From NCBI RefSeq assembly GCF_003704105.1, contig NZ_QUOQ01000005.1, positions 186,001 through 250,000 of the forward strand: 64,000 nt of DNA, given 5' to 3'. The notes under the pieces are model-generated. The model did not search any database, was not told the origin of the DNA, and saw only the letters and a list, made by a program, of their open reading frames with translations. The stretch is from Brevundimonas lutea. Its GTDB lineage: Bacteria; Pseudomonadota; Alphaproteobacteria; Caulobacterales; Caulobacteraceae. Of the stretch, positions 1-8,813 are shown in pieces; position 1 is the stretch's first letter; each line of letters opens with the position of its first letter. The translations under genes were made by a program, and so were the position numbers.

Positions 1-1
1 C

Positions 2-1420
2 ATGGCCTTCGCCCCGCCGCCCGGCGCCCCGCTCAGCTTCGCCGACATCTTCGACCAGGTCGCGCCTGCCGTGGTGCAGATCGACGTCAAGACGCGCACG
101 CCCCGCTCGCAGCTGCCGGGCGGTGGCATGGGCGGGCTGGAGCGCCTGCTGCCCTTCCCCTTCAACCAGCTGCCGCAGCAGGCTCCGCAGGGCGAGGACG
201 GCGAGGACGAGGGCATAGAGGGCGCGGGCTCCGGCTCCGGCTTCTTCATCTCTGCCGACGGCTACATCGTCACCAACAACCATGTGGTCCAGAACGCCGA
301 GGAGATCACGGTCAAGCTGACCGACGAGCGCGAATTCACCGCCACGATCGTCGGTCGCGACGAAGGGACCGACCTTGCCGTGCTCAAGGTCGAGGGCGGC
401 AGCTTCCCCTTCGTCAGCTTCGAGGAATCGGCCGAGCCGCGCGTCGGCGACTGGGTGGTGGCCGTAGGCAACCCCTTCTCGCTGGGCGGCACCGCCACGG
501 CCGGCATCGTGTCGGCCAAATCGCGCGACATCGATCCACAAGGCTACAACGACTACATCCAGATCGACGCGGCCATCAATCGGGGCAACTCGGGCGGTCC
601 AACCTTCGACATCTACGGACGGGTGATCGGCGTTAACACCGCGATCTTTTCGCCGACAGGCGGCTCCGTCGGCATCGGCTTCGCCATTCCCGCCTCCGTG
701 GCGAAGCAGGTGACTGATACCCTTATGCGCGGCGGTTCGATCGAGCGTGGCTATCTGGGGGTGTCGATCGGCAACCTGCTGCCCGACTACAAGGAAGCCT
801 TGGGCCTCGACGCCGATTTCGAGGGCGCCTTCATCAACAGCGTGACACCGGGCGGACCCGCGGACCGCGCGGGTGTGCAGGCCGGCGACGTGGTTGTGTC
901 GGTCAACGGCGAGTCGGTGGAAAGTTCGACGGAGGTGACACGGCTGGTCGGCCGCGCCCGCGAGGGCGAGACCATCCGTATTGAGATCTTGCGCGACAAC
1001 CGTCGCCAGACGATCAATGTCACCTCCGGCAAGCGGCCCTCGACGGAAGAGCTGAACCGTCTGAACAGTGGTCTGGACGGCGCTGAAACGCCGAACGCGC
1101 CGGGCGCCGCGACGGGGACCGAGGTCGCCGGCCTGCGGGTCACGCCGATCACGCCGGCCCTGCGCGAGCGCTATTCCATCCCAGCCGGTGTCAACGGCAT
1201 CGTGGTGACTGGCACGGCCACGGGCGGCGACGTGCGCTTCGCCAATACGCCGGGCGTGGTGATCCTTCGCGCCGGCACGGCCGCCGTGTCGTCGGTGGCG
1301 GACTTGCAGGCCGCCGTCGCCGCGGCCCGGCAGGCCGGACGCGACAGTGTCTTCCTGCTGGTGCGACTGCCGAACGGCCAGAACAGCCCGGTGGTGCTGG
1401 AGCTGCCCGACGCGGAGTAA
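2..1420 (+). CDS. degP: DegP/HtrA-type periplasmic serine protease (5' end outside window)
   Basis: Envelope quality-control serine endoprotease and chaperone of the Do/HtrA family. Counting from the first in-window Met, the trypsin-like domain has the triad His94 (TNNHVV), Asp124 (GTDLAVLKV) and Ser197 (GNSGGP). Two PDZ domains follow at about 255-340 and 375-465. No signal peptide is visible and the open frame reaches the window edge. The in-window Met is therefore probably internal, with the true start upstream. It is followed after 65 bases by an OmpR-type regulator, matching the degP-regulator-kinase-glnE order known in rhizobia. The family call is firm; which Do paralogue it is remains uncertain. 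Confidence 0.93.
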   Translation: MAFAPPPGAPLSFADIFDQVAPAVVQIDVKTRTPRSQLPGGGMGGLERLLPFPFNQLPQQAPQGEDGEDEGIEGAGSGSGFFISADGYIVTNNHVVQNAEEITVKLTDEREFTATIVGRDEGTDLAVLKVEGGSFPFVSFEESAEPRVGDWVVAVGNPFSLGGTATAGIVSAKSRDIDPQGYNDYIQIDAAINRGNSGGPTFDIYGRVIGVNTAIFSPTGGSVGIGFAIPASVAKQVTDTLMRGGSIERGYLGVSIGNLLPDYKEALGLDADFEGAFINSVTPGGPADRAGVQAGDVVVSVNGESVESSTEVTRLVGRAREGETIRIEILRDNRRQTINVTSGKRPSTEELNRLNSGLDGAETPNAPGAATGTEVAGLRVTPITPALRERYSIPAGVNGIVVTGTATGGDVRFANTPGVVILRAGTAAVSSVADLQAAVAAARQAGRDSVFLLVRLPNGQNSPVVLELPDAE

Positions 1421-1485
1421 TGGACTGACCGGATCGCCGCCGATGCGCTAACATCGGCGGCGATTCACTTTTCGGGGGCTGATCG

Positions 1486-2157
1486 ATGCGCATTCTGGTG
1501 GTTGAGGACGACGCCGACGCCGCCGGCGCCATGGTCCGTGGGCTGAACGAAGCCGGCAATGAGGTGGTCCATGCGCCCGACGGCGCCTATGGGCTGATCG
1601 AGGCCCAGAAGGGCGGCTTCGATGTGCTGATCGTCGACCGCATGATGCCGCGACTGGACGGCGTCGGCATGGTTGAGACCCTGCGCGGCATGGGCGACCA
1701 GACGCCGGTGCTGTTTCTGTCGGCCCTGGGCGAGGTTGAGGACCGGGTCACGGGCCTCAAGGCCGGCGCCGACGACTATCTGGTCAAGCCCTACGCCTTC
1801 GCCGAACTGATCGCCCGGGTCGACGCCCTGGCGCGGCGGCGCGAGACGGGCGGGGTGCAGACGGTGCTCAAGGTCGGCGACCTGGAGATGAACCTGATCG
1901 CCCGAACGGTGCACCGGGGCGAGACCGAGATCGACCTGCAGCCGCGCGAATTCCAGCTGCTGGAGTTCCTGATGCGCCACGCCGGCCAGTCGGTGACCCG
2001 CACCATGCTGCTGGAGAAGGTCTGGGAGTACCACTTCGACCCCCAGACCAACGTCATCGACGTCCACATCAGCCGCCTGCGCGCCAAGATCGACAAGGGC
2101 TTCGACCGCCAGATGCTCCAGACCGTGCGCGGCGCGGGGTACCGGCTGGAGGCCTGA
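1486..2157 (+). CDS. OmpR/PhoB-family response regulator
   Basis: DNA-binding response regulator of 223 residues. The receiver domain (about 1-115) has the acidic pair E7/D8-D9, phospho-acceptor Asp51 (LIVDRMMP) and Lys101 (YLVKPY). A winged-helix DNA-binding domain fills about 128-222. The cognate kinase is the gene at 2655. The two would normally be adjacent, but a DUF559 gene bounded by inverted repeats now separates them. The target genes cannot be read from the sequence; the degP gene just upstream suggests an envelope role. Confidence 0.93.
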   Translation: MRILVVEDDADAAGAMVRGLNEAGNEVVHAPDGAYGLIEAQKGGFDVLIVDRMMPRLDGVGMVETLRGMGDQTPVLFLSALGEVEDRVTGLKAGADDYLVKPYAFAELIARVDALARRRETGGVQTVLKVGDLEMNLIARTVHRGETEIDLQPREFQLLEFLMRHAGQSVTRTMLLEKVWEYHFDPQTNVIDVHISRLRAKIDKGFDRQMLQTVRGAGYRLEA

Positions 2158-2163
2158 GTGATG

Positions 2164-2213
2164 TCTCCCTCCCTGGAGGGGAGGGTGGTCGCGAAGCGAC
2201 CGGGTGGGGAGGG
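2164..2213 (+). repeat. Left inverted repeat of DUF559 cassette (REP-like)
   Basis: The unit holds two hairpins: a CCTCCC/GGAGGG stem and a perfect GGTCGC-GAA-GCGACC stem-loop, followed by a G-rich tail. Its reverse-complement partner is at 2601-2648. The two share an identical 17-base core plus GCGACCGGG; only the loop and tail bases differ. The G-rich end lies five bases before the GTG at 2218 and can act as its ribosome-binding site. Confidence 0.85.
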
Positions 2214-2217
2214 CTGA

Positions 2218-2658
2218 GTGGCGATCATCGCCCGCGCACGAGACCTGAGAAAACGTCTGACGCCCGCCGAGGCGCGGCTGTGGCTGGCCTTGCACGAACT
2301 CCGTGCAGAGGGTCTGCACTTCAGGCGACAGGCGCCGATGATGGGCTTCATTCTCGACTTCGCCAATCTGGACAGGCGGGTCGCGGGCGAGGTGGACGGC
2401 ACATCGCATTGGACCGAAGAACGGATGCGAGCGGATAAGCAGCGTGACGCGGCGTTGGCCGGGGCCGGGTGGCTGACACTTCGGTTCGACAACCACGATG
2501 TGCGAGATCGTCTGGAAGGGGTGGTCGCGCAGATCACTGAGGTGTGTCTGGCGCGGCCAAGTCGGCGGGCAGGGCTTGCCATCGATCAAGGCGAGGAGCG
2601 CCCCCTCCCGGTCGCCGCGCGACCACCCTCCCCTGAAGGGGAGGGAGATTCGCCGTGA
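2218..2658 (+). CDS. DUF559 (Vsr-like endonuclease fold) protein
   Basis: Protein of 146 residues. DUF559 is a PD-(D/E)xK nuclease-like family related to the Vsr mismatch endonuclease. The family pattern is visible: FRRQ at 36-39, GFILDFA at 43-49 with Asp47, Glu58-Val-Asp60-Gly, and His64. The domain ends near residue 110. The last 18 or so residues (PVAARPPSPEGEG...) are encoded by the right-hand repeat and are unlikely to be part of the fold. The GTG start is set by the G-rich end of the left repeat, and the stop overlaps the kinase start (GTGA). Biological role unknown; it may be a domesticated or repeat-spreading nuclease. Confidence 0.85.
   Translation: MAIIARARDLRKRLTPAEARLWLALHELRAEGLHFRRQAPMMGFILDFANLDRRVAGEVDGTSHWTEERMRADKQRDAALAGAGWLTLRFDNHDVRDRLEGVVAQITEVCLARPSRRAGLAIDQGEERPLPVAARPPSPEGEGDSP
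2601..2648 (-). repeat. Right inverted repeat of DUF559 cassette (REP-like)
   Basis: This is the reverse complement of the unit at 2164-2213, with the same two hairpin stems and the shared core AGGGGAGGGTGGTCGCG read on the minus strand. It lies inside the DUF559 reading frame, encoding roughly residues 128-143. Its G-rich end is about seven bases before the GTG start of the kinase gene at 2655, so it also supplies that gene's ribosome-binding site. Confidence 0.85.
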
Positions 2659-4076
2659 AACTCCCCTCCCTTTTCCGACGCACGCCCTTTCGGCTGACGC
2701 TGCTGTTCCTTGCCCTGTTCGCGGCGGCGGCCAGCGCGGTGCTGGCCTGGGTCTATGTGGTGTCGGCGTCCGAGGCGCGATCGGCGGCCGAGGCCAGCGT
2801 GCGGGCCGAGGTCGAGGTTCTGGCCGGCATCCACCGCGAGCGCGGCGACAATGCGCTGAACGCCGCCCTGATCGAGCGGGTCTCGCGCGGCGGCTCCTAC
2901 CTCTATGTGCTCAGCGACCGCGCCGGGGCGATCAAGACCGCCAACATCAGCCAGTCGCCCTTTGATCCGCGCGCGGCGGGCGACGATCCGCGCTGGGACG
3001 ATTTCCGCGTGCCGGACGTGGACGAAGACGGGCGCGTGCAGATGCGACAGGCCATCGGGGTCGAGACGCCGCTGGGCCCCAACGACCTGCTGTTCGTGGG
3101 TCAGGACATCGGCGACATCGAGGACTATCTGGCCCGCCTGACCCAGGCGCTGTGGGCCGCCATGGCCCTGGTGCTGATCCTGGGCCTGGTCGGCGGCCTG
3201 ATCATCAGCCGCAATGTCGAGCGCGGCATGGGCCGTATCCAGACGGTGGTGTCGGCTGTCCAGGGCGGCGATCTCAAAGCGCGGGCCGAGGTGCGGGGGC
3301 GCGGCGACGAGCTGGACGAGCTGGCCGACGGCCTGAACATCATGCTGGACCGGATGGAGGCCTCCATGGCCTCGATCCGCCATGCCGGCGACGCCATCGC
3401 CCACGACCTGCGCTCACCTCTGACCCGGATGCGGGCCAAGCTGGAGGTGGCCCTGATCGACGCCGAGGCGGGCCGTATCGACGCCGTCGACGCCTTGCAG
3501 GTGGCGCTGAGCGAGGCCGACGACCTGCTCAAGACCTTCAACACCGTGCTGGCCATAGCCCGGCTTCAGGCTGCCAAGACCCCCGAGATGGACCGGTTCG
3601 ACGCCGGCGATCTGGCCGCCGACATGGCCGAGCTCTACCAGCCCGCCGCCGAGGACAAGGGGCTGGATTTCGGCCACGAGGTCGATCGCGGCCTGTTCAT
3701 CCGCGCCAGCCGCGCCTTCCTGAGCCAAGCCTTGGCCAATCTGATCGACAACGCCATTAAATACACCCCGCCCGGTGGAGCTGTGATGCTGCGGGCGCGA
3801 CGGCGATCGTCGGGTGAGATCGAGTTCTCGATCACCGACACGGGACCCGGCGTACCGGCCGAGGATCGCGATCGGGTCACTCAGCGTTTCGTGCGGCTGG
3901 AGAACAGCCGCACCGAACCGGGGTCCGGCTTGGGGCTGGCCCTGGTCGCGGCCGTGGCCGAAGCCCACGCCGGGCGACTGCAGATCGACGAGGGCCCCGG
4001 CGCGGTCGACCAGGACGACGGCGGCGTGTCCGGACCCGGCCTGCGTGTCGCCTTCATCCTGCCTCCCGCCGACTGA
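2655..4076 (+). CDS. Sensor histidine kinase, HAMP-type
   Basis: Inner-membrane sensor kinase of 473 residues. Transmembrane helices lie at about 13-36 and 164-187, enclosing a periplasmic sensor region of about 130 residues. HAMP (about 188-240) and HisKA follow, with phospho-acceptor His250 in AIAHDLRSP. The ATPase domain has N (NLIDNAIKYTP), G1 (DTGPGVP) and G2 (GSGLGLALV) boxes. It is the likely partner of the regulator at 1486. The GTG start overlaps the DUF559 stop and the stop overlaps the glnE start by one base, so kinase and glnE are translationally coupled. Confidence 0.93.
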   Translation: MKLPSLFRRTPFRLTLLFLALFAAAASAVLAWVYVVSASEARSAAEASVRAEVEVLAGIHRERGDNALNAALIERVSRGGSYLYVLSDRAGAIKTANISQSPFDPRAAGDDPRWDDFRVPDVDEDGRVQMRQAIGVETPLGPNDLLFVGQDIGDIEDYLARLTQALWAAMALVLILGLVGGLIISRNVERGMGRIQTVVSAVQGGDLKARAEVRGRGDELDELADGLNIMLDRMEASMASIRHAGDAIAHDLRSPLTRMRAKLEVALIDAEAGRIDAVDALQVALSEADDLLKTFNTVLAIARLQAAKTPEMDRFDAGDLAADMAELYQPAAEDKGLDFGHEVDRGLFIRASRAFLSQALANLIDNAIKYTPPGGAVMLRARRRSSGEIEFSITDTGPGVPAEDRDRVTQRFVRLENSRTEPGSGLGLALVAAVAEAHAGRLQIDEGPGAVDQDDGGVSGPGLRVAFILPPAD

Positions 4077-6970
4077 TGGGAAAACCGCTCGGGCCCCGAC
4101 TGACGCCCCCCGGCCCCGTGGTCGACGGGGAGGCGGCCGAGAGGGTTCGCGAGGATCTGTCCTCAGCGGCCAAGCAAGGTGGGTGGTCGGATGACCTTGA
4201 CGCCGCCTGGCCGGCGCTGGCGCCGATGGTGGCCGCCTCGCCCTATCTGGCCGCCTTGGTCAGACGTAGGCCAGAGCGGTTGCGTGACACCCTTGTCGCC
4301 GATCCCGAGGCGCGGCTGGCCGAGATCATCGCCGCCACAGAGGTGCTGGCCGTCATCGGCTCCGATGCCGACGACAGCGCCGAGGCGGAGGCTTACGCGG
4401 CGTTGCGACGGCTCAAGCGCGACATGCACCTGACGCTGTCCTTGGCCGATCTTGGCGGGGTCTGGAGCGCGGCGCGGGTGACCCAGGCGCTCAGCGACTT
4501 CGCCGACGCCGCCGTGCGCGCCGCCCTGGCCGTGGCCGCCCAAGCCCTGCGCCTCCGGGGCAAGCTGATCTCGGCCGCGGACGATCCGCGCGGGCCGGTT
4601 CCCGGGCTGTTCGGCCTCGCCATGGGCAAGCACGGCGCGGGCGAGCTGAACTATTCCTCAGACATCGACCTGTCGCTCTTCTACGATCCCGAAATCACGG
4701 CGACCGCCTTCGCCGAAGGCCTGGATGTCCAGACCTGGTTGAACAAACTGGCGCAAGGAGTCACCCGCCTGCTCTCGGAGCGATCCGGCGACGGCTATGT
4801 GTTCCGGCTCGATCTTCGGCTAAGGCCCGACCCCTCGACCACGCCCCCTATCGTCGCCGCCCCGGCGGCCCTGGCCTACTATGAATCCGTCGGCCAGAAC
4901 TGGGAGCGGGCCGCCTTCATCAAGGCTCGGCCGGTGTGCGGCGACCTCCGGGCCGCACGGGCCTTTCTGGACGAACTGGAACCCTTCGTCTGGCGCCGCA
5001 GCCTGGACTATCAGGCCATCGCCGACGTCCATTCGATCAAGCGCCAGATCCATGCCCACAAGACCGGCGAGGGCCTGGTCGCCGCCGGAGCCAATCTGAA
5101 GCTCGGACGTGGCGGCATCCGCGAAGTCGAGTTCTTCGCCCAGACCCAGCAACTGATCCTTGGCGGCCGCGACAAGCGTTTGCGCGCGCCTCGTACCGAT
5201 CAAGCGCTCGCCGCCCTGGCCGAGGCTGGTCATCTGGGGGCCCCCACGGCCGACGACCTGACCGCCGCTTACTGGCGCCTGCGCAACCTGGAGCCCAGGG
5301 TGCAGATGCTGGAGGATGAGCAGACCCACGCCCTGCCCGAGGACGACGATGCGCGCCGCGCCGTGGCCGCGCTGTCCGGCGTCGAGGACCTGGCCGCCTT
5401 CGACGCCGAGGTCGAGGCGCTGCTGGTCGGAGTCAATCGCCGCTACGGCGAGCTGTTCTCCGACGAGGAAGATTTGTCGTCGCCGTTCGGCAGTCTGGTG
5501 TTCACCGGCGTCGAGGACGATCCCGAAACCCTGGCGACCCTGGAACGGATGGGCTTCTCCAATCCGCCGTCGGTGGCGGCGACCATTCGCGGCTGGCACC
5601 ACGGGCGCATCAACGCCACCCGGACCGCCCGCGGGCGCGAGCTGTTCACCCGCCTGGCGCCCAAACTTCTGACCGTGGCGGCCGAAACGGGGGCGCCCGA
5701 CCCTGCCTTCAGGCGCTTCTCGACCTTCTTCGAACAGCTGTCGGGCGGGGTGCAGGTCATGTCCCTGTTCCTGGCCCAACCGGCCCTGTTCGAGACCGTG
5801 GTGCGGGTCATGGCCTTCGCGCCGCGCCTGGCCCGCACCCTGGGCCGCAGCCCCGCCGCGCTCGACAGTGTGCTGGACGCCCGGTTCGACCGCGACATCG
5901 CCGAGGACTCCGGCGTTCTTTCGGAAATGGCCCGGGAGGTCGAGACCGCGGCCGACCTCGAGACGGCCATGAACGTTGTGCGTCGTATCACCCGCGAGCA
6001 GCGTTTCCGCATCGGCATGCAGGTGGTCACCGGCCGGGCCGAGGTCTGGGCCGCCGGCGAGGGCTACGCCGACCTGGCCGACGCCGCCATCCGTGCCCTG
6101 TCGCCGCACGCCTGGCGCGAGATCGAGGCGCGGGCCGGCGCCTTTGCGGGCGCGGTGGCGGTGGTGGCGCTGGGCAAGGCCGGGTCGCGCGAGATGACGG
6201 CCGGCTCCGACCTGGACCTGATGACCGTCTACCGCGCCGAGGCGCCCGACGCCGTGTCGGACAAGAAGGGCTGGAGCGCAGATGTCGTCTACGGCCGCTT
6301 CACCCAAAGGCTGATCGCGGCCCTGTCGGCGCCGACCGCCGAAGGCGAGCTTTACGAAGTCGACATGCGGTTGCGGCCGTCAGGCTCGGCCGGACCGGTG
6401 GCCGTGTCCCTGCCGGCGTTCCGCGACTACTACGCCTCGGCGGCGGACACCTGGGAGGTCATGGCCCTGACCCGGGCGCGGGTGGTGTGGGCTGACGACG
6501 ACACCTTCGCCACGGAGGTCGCGGACGCCGTCGCCGAGGCGCTGTCCCATCCGCGTGACCCGGCGACGGTGCGTCATGACGCGCGCGAGATGCGAGCGCT
6601 GATGACGCGAGAACGGCCGGCGTCGGGCTTCTGGGACCTGAAGCTCAACCCCGGGGCCCAGGTGGATTGCGAATTTGCTGCTCAAGTTGCGCGCTTGACG
6701 GGCCTGGCCCCGCTCGGCGTCTCGACGCTGGAGGCCCTGGCCACGCCCGGGTTGGACCCCGCCCTGGGCGAGAGCTGGCGCCTCCACCAGACGCTCAATC
6801 AGGTGATCAACGCCTGCTTTCGCCACGCCATCTCGATCGAGGAAGAGCCCGAAGGCTTCCAGAACCGCCTGGCGCGGCTGGTCGGAGAGGATGATTTCGC
6901 AGCCCTGCACGACCACCTCGCCACCCTGCGCGCCCGCGCCCACGCGGCCTGGGCGGCGATCGTCGCCTGA
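4076..6970 (+). CDS. glnE: Glutamine synthetase adenylyltransferase/adenylyl-removing enzyme
   Basis: Bifunctional cytoplasmic enzyme that adenylylates glutamine synthetase and removes the adenylyl group in response to nitrogen status via PII. At 964 residues it has the family's normal length. Two nucleotidyltransferase modules are visible: the N-terminal one with KHGAGELNYSSDIDLSLFYD-type residues near 180-200, and the C-terminal one with GKAGSREMTAGSDLDLM near 700. Each carries the D-x-D metal motif. It follows the kinase with a one-base overlap, as in the rhizobial degP-regulator-kinase-glnE order. Confidence 0.96.
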   Translation: MGKPLGPRLTPPGPVVDGEAAERVREDLSSAAKQGGWSDDLDAAWPALAPMVAASPYLAALVRRRPERLRDTLVADPEARLAEIIAATEVLAVIGSDADDSAEAEAYAALRRLKRDMHLTLSLADLGGVWSAARVTQALSDFADAAVRAALAVAAQALRLRGKLISAADDPRGPVPGLFGLAMGKHGAGELNYSSDIDLSLFYDPEITATAFAEGLDVQTWLNKLAQGVTRLLSERSGDGYVFRLDLRLRPDPSTTPPIVAAPAALAYYESVGQNWERAAFIKARPVCGDLRAARAFLDELEPFVWRRSLDYQAIADVHSIKRQIHAHKTGEGLVAAGANLKLGRGGIREVEFFAQTQQLILGGRDKRLRAPRTDQALAALAEAGHLGAPTADDLTAAYWRLRNLEPRVQMLEDEQTHALPEDDDARRAVAALSGVEDLAAFDAEVEALLVGVNRRYGELFSDEEDLSSPFGSLVFTGVEDDPETLATLERMGFSNPPSVAATIRGWHHGRINATRTARGRELFTRLAPKLLTVAAETGAPDPAFRRFSTFFEQLSGGVQVMSLFLAQPALFETVVRVMAFAPRLARTLGRSPAALDSVLDARFDRDIAEDSGVLSEMAREVETAADLETAMNVVRRITREQRFRIGMQVVTGRAEVWAAGEGYADLADAAIRALSPHAWREIEARAGAFAGAVAVVALGKAGSREMTAGSDLDLMTVYRAEAPDAVSDKKGWSADVVYGRFTQRLIAALSAPTAEGELYEVDMRLRPSGSAGPVAVSLPAFRDYYASAADTWEVMALTRARVVWADDDTFATEVADAVAEALSHPRDPATVRHDAREMRALMTRERPASGFWDLKLNPGAQVDCEFAAQVARLTGLAPLGVSTLEALATPGLDPALGESWRLHQTLNQVINACFRHAISIEEEPEGFQNRLARLVGEDDFAALHDHLATLRARAHAAWAAIVA

Positions 6971-6976
6971 CTTCGG

Positions 6977-7189
6977 TCAGACCGGCGGTAGGTCCTCGGC
7001 CAGAATGGCCATCTCGAACATGAAGCTGCCGTCGTCGTCTTCATCCTTGAACACCACGCCGATGAACTCGTCGCCGACATAGACCTCGGCGGAATCGTTC
7101 GGCTTGGGACGGGCCTTCAGGTGAATGCCGCCGGTGTTGAAGGTGCGCTTGAGGTGCGTCTCGACGCGCTTGATGTCGGTGTCGTTCAC
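6977..7189 (-). CDS. DUF3126 family small protein
   Basis: Cytoplasmic protein of 70 residues from a small family seen mainly in alphaproteobacteria; function unknown. Recognisable parts are the N-terminal TDIKRVETHLKRTF helix and the GDEFIGVVFKDEDDDGSFMFEM strand-rich middle (shown in pieces: GDEFIGVV, DEDDDGSF). It is convergent with glnE, six bases away. No signal peptide or membrane segment is present. Confidence 0.85.
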   Translation of the reverse strand: MNDTDIKRVETHLKRTFNTGGIHLKARPKPNDSAEVYVGDEFIGVVFKDEDDDGSFMFEMAILAEDLPPV

Positions 7190-7272
7190 GGGCGAGCCTC
7201 TGGCTGTCTTGGAAGGCGGCGGACCCTAGTCAGGGCCGCGCCTCATTACAAACGCGGATCGGGCGGCTTGGC

Positions 7273-8094
7273 TCAGATCACGAAGTCATAGACCACGTCG
7301 GCCAGGGTATGATCCATGGTCCGGGCCGGGCTCTCGCCGGTCGGGCAGTTGACCAGGCGGGCCGGCACGCCCGCGACGGTGCAGCCGGTGGGCACGGGTT
7401 TCAGCACCACCGATCCCGAGGCCACCTTGGCGTAGTCGCCGATCTCGATATTGCCCAGCACCTTGGCCCCCGCCCCGATCAGCACGCCCCTTCCGATCTT
7501 GGGGTGGCGGTCGCCGCGCTCGGCCCCGGTGCCGCCCAGGGTGACGCCGTGCAGCATGGAGACCTCATCGCCCACCACCGCCGTCTCCCCGATGACGATG
7601 CCTGTGCCGTGGTCGAGGAAGACGCCCGAGCCGATCCGCGCGGCCGGGTGGATGTCCAGCTGGAACAGCTCCGACATGCGGCTCTGGAAATGGAGCGCCA
7701 GGGTGTGGCGCTCCCGGCCCCACAGCCAGTGGGCGACGCGGTGGGCCTGCAGGGCCTGATAGCCTTTGAAAAACAGGAACGGCTGCAGCAGCGAGCGGAT
7801 GGCCGGGTCGCGCTCCTCGACCGCGCCCAGGTCGGCCTCGGCGGCGGCGATGATGGCCGGATCTGCCGCGAACGCCTCCAGACACACCTCGCGCAGGCTC
7901 ATCGGGCCCAGTTCGGAATCGCCCAGTTTGCGCGCGATCTGAAAGCTCAGCGCCGCCGCCATGGTCTCGTGCGACAACAGGGTGGCGTGAAGCAGCGAGC
8001 CCAGCAGCGGTTCACTGGCGGCCGCCTCGGCGGCGCTGTCGCGTAGACGGGTCCACAGATCGGGCGTCTGTTCGACGGGCTTCAGATGGGCCAT
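7273..8094 (-). CDS. cysE: Serine O-acetyltransferase
   Basis: Converts L-serine and acetyl-CoA to O-acetylserine, the first committed step of cysteine synthesis. The 273-residue protein has the helical N-terminal SATase domain and a C-terminal left-handed beta-helix of hexapeptide repeats. Active-site residues Asp161-His162 (FLDHGTGIVIGE) and His182 (MLHGVTLGG) are present. It ends with a hydrophobic-residue tail (VVYDFVI), the position where cysteine synthase normally docks. The NUDIX gene ends 20 bases upstream on the same strand, so the two may be co-transcribed. Confidence 0.95.
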   Translation of the reverse strand: MAHLKPVEQTPDLWTRLRDSAAEAAASEPLLGSLLHATLLSHETMAAALSFQIARKLGDSELGPMSLREVCLEAFAADPAIIAAAEADLGAVEERDPAIRSLLQPFLFFKGYQALQAHRVAHWLWGRERHTLALHFQSRMSELFQLDIHPAARIGSGVFLDHGTGIVIGETAVVGDEVSMLHGVTLGGTGAERGDRHPKIGRGVLIGAGAKVLGNIEIGDYAKVASGSVVLKPVPTGCTVAGVPARLVNCPTGESPARTMDHTLADVVYDFVI

Positions 8095-8114
8095 GCGTCC
8101 TCCTTGGGGACGGG

Positions 8115-8786
8115 TCAGCGCGGGGCCAGCATGACATGGGCCAGCCAGCCCGGCAGCACATTCTCCCGCGCCATGTGGTAGGCGCGCAAGGCCGTCGCCA
8201 CGGTAAAGGCGTCACGCACCTGTCCGGCGGCGATGGCGTCCAGCAGCGCGGTGAAGCGGGGGCGGGCGATCACCAGGGCCTCGGTGTCGTCCTGCGCATA
8301 CCCGGCGACTGGAGACAGATCCCACGCCAGCCAGGCCACGGCCCGCTCGTCGGTGATCGAGTTGGACAGCTCCATCCGCAGCGCCTCGACCCAGACACCG
8401 GCCTTCAGTCCGGCCTCCTCGGCCAGTTCGCGCCGCGCGCCCTCCAGCGGATCCTCGTCGAACGGCGCGCCTCCCTCGGGCATCTCCCAGGAGAAGTTCA
8501 TCAGGGCGAACCGCTGCTGGCCGACCAAGGTCACCGTGCCGTCGCCATGCAGCGGCAGGACGCCGACCGCCAGCGACTTCGGCCGCATGACGCCGTAGCT
8601 TGCCGCGGCGCCCGTGGGCGCCGTCGCCGGCTGTTCGGTCACCGCCATCCACGGATTGTCGAACGCAACCCGGCCCGGCTCGGCGGTCCACGGTCGCGGT
8701 CGCGCGACGCCGGCAGCCCAGGGCGGATCGGCGGGCCGGTCGGCGGCGGAGAAGGGCTTGGGCGCGTCCTCGGTCACCATCGGCAT
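8115..8786 (-). CDS. NUDIX hydrolase, ADP-ribose-pyrophosphatase-like
   Basis: Hydrolyses a nucleoside diphosphate linked to another moiety; ADP-ribose-type substrates are the best guess. The full NUDIX box is present: GGAPFDE followed by REL and AEEAGL at the required spacings. The start chosen (MPMVTED..., 223 residues) removes a long antisense extension that overlaps the nitroreductase gene. A later Met (MAVTEQP...) is also possible. It is divergent from the nitroreductase with only 27 bases between starts, which supports a later start or leaderless transcription. Confidence 0.82.
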   Translation of the reverse strand: MPMVTEDAPKPFSAADRPADPPWAAGVARPRPWTAEPGRVAFDNPWMAVTEQPATAPTGAAASYGVMRPKSLAVGVLPLHGDGTVTLVGQQRFALMNFSWEMPEGGAPFDEDPLEGARRELAEEAGLKAGVWVEALRMELSNSITDERAVAWLAWDLSPVAGYAQDDTEALVIARPRFTALLDAIAAGQVRDAFTVATALRAYHMARENVLPGWLAHVMLAPR

Positions 8787-8813
8787 ATGGCGCCCGGGCC
8801 GGGCCGCGCCTAG

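Larger units (their letters stand above)
2164..2648. mobile_element. Putative DUF559 cassette bounded by inverted repeats
   Basis: About 485 bases separate the regulator and kinase genes of one two-component system. They consist of a 50-base repeat, a single DUF559 gene, and an inverted copy of the repeat overlapping the gene's 3' end. Outside the repeats the operon resumes at once. No transposase is present, so any movement would need either the DUF559 protein or a factor in trans. Calling it a mobile cassette is inference from the layout; the repeats themselves are plain in the sequence. Confidence 0.5.
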
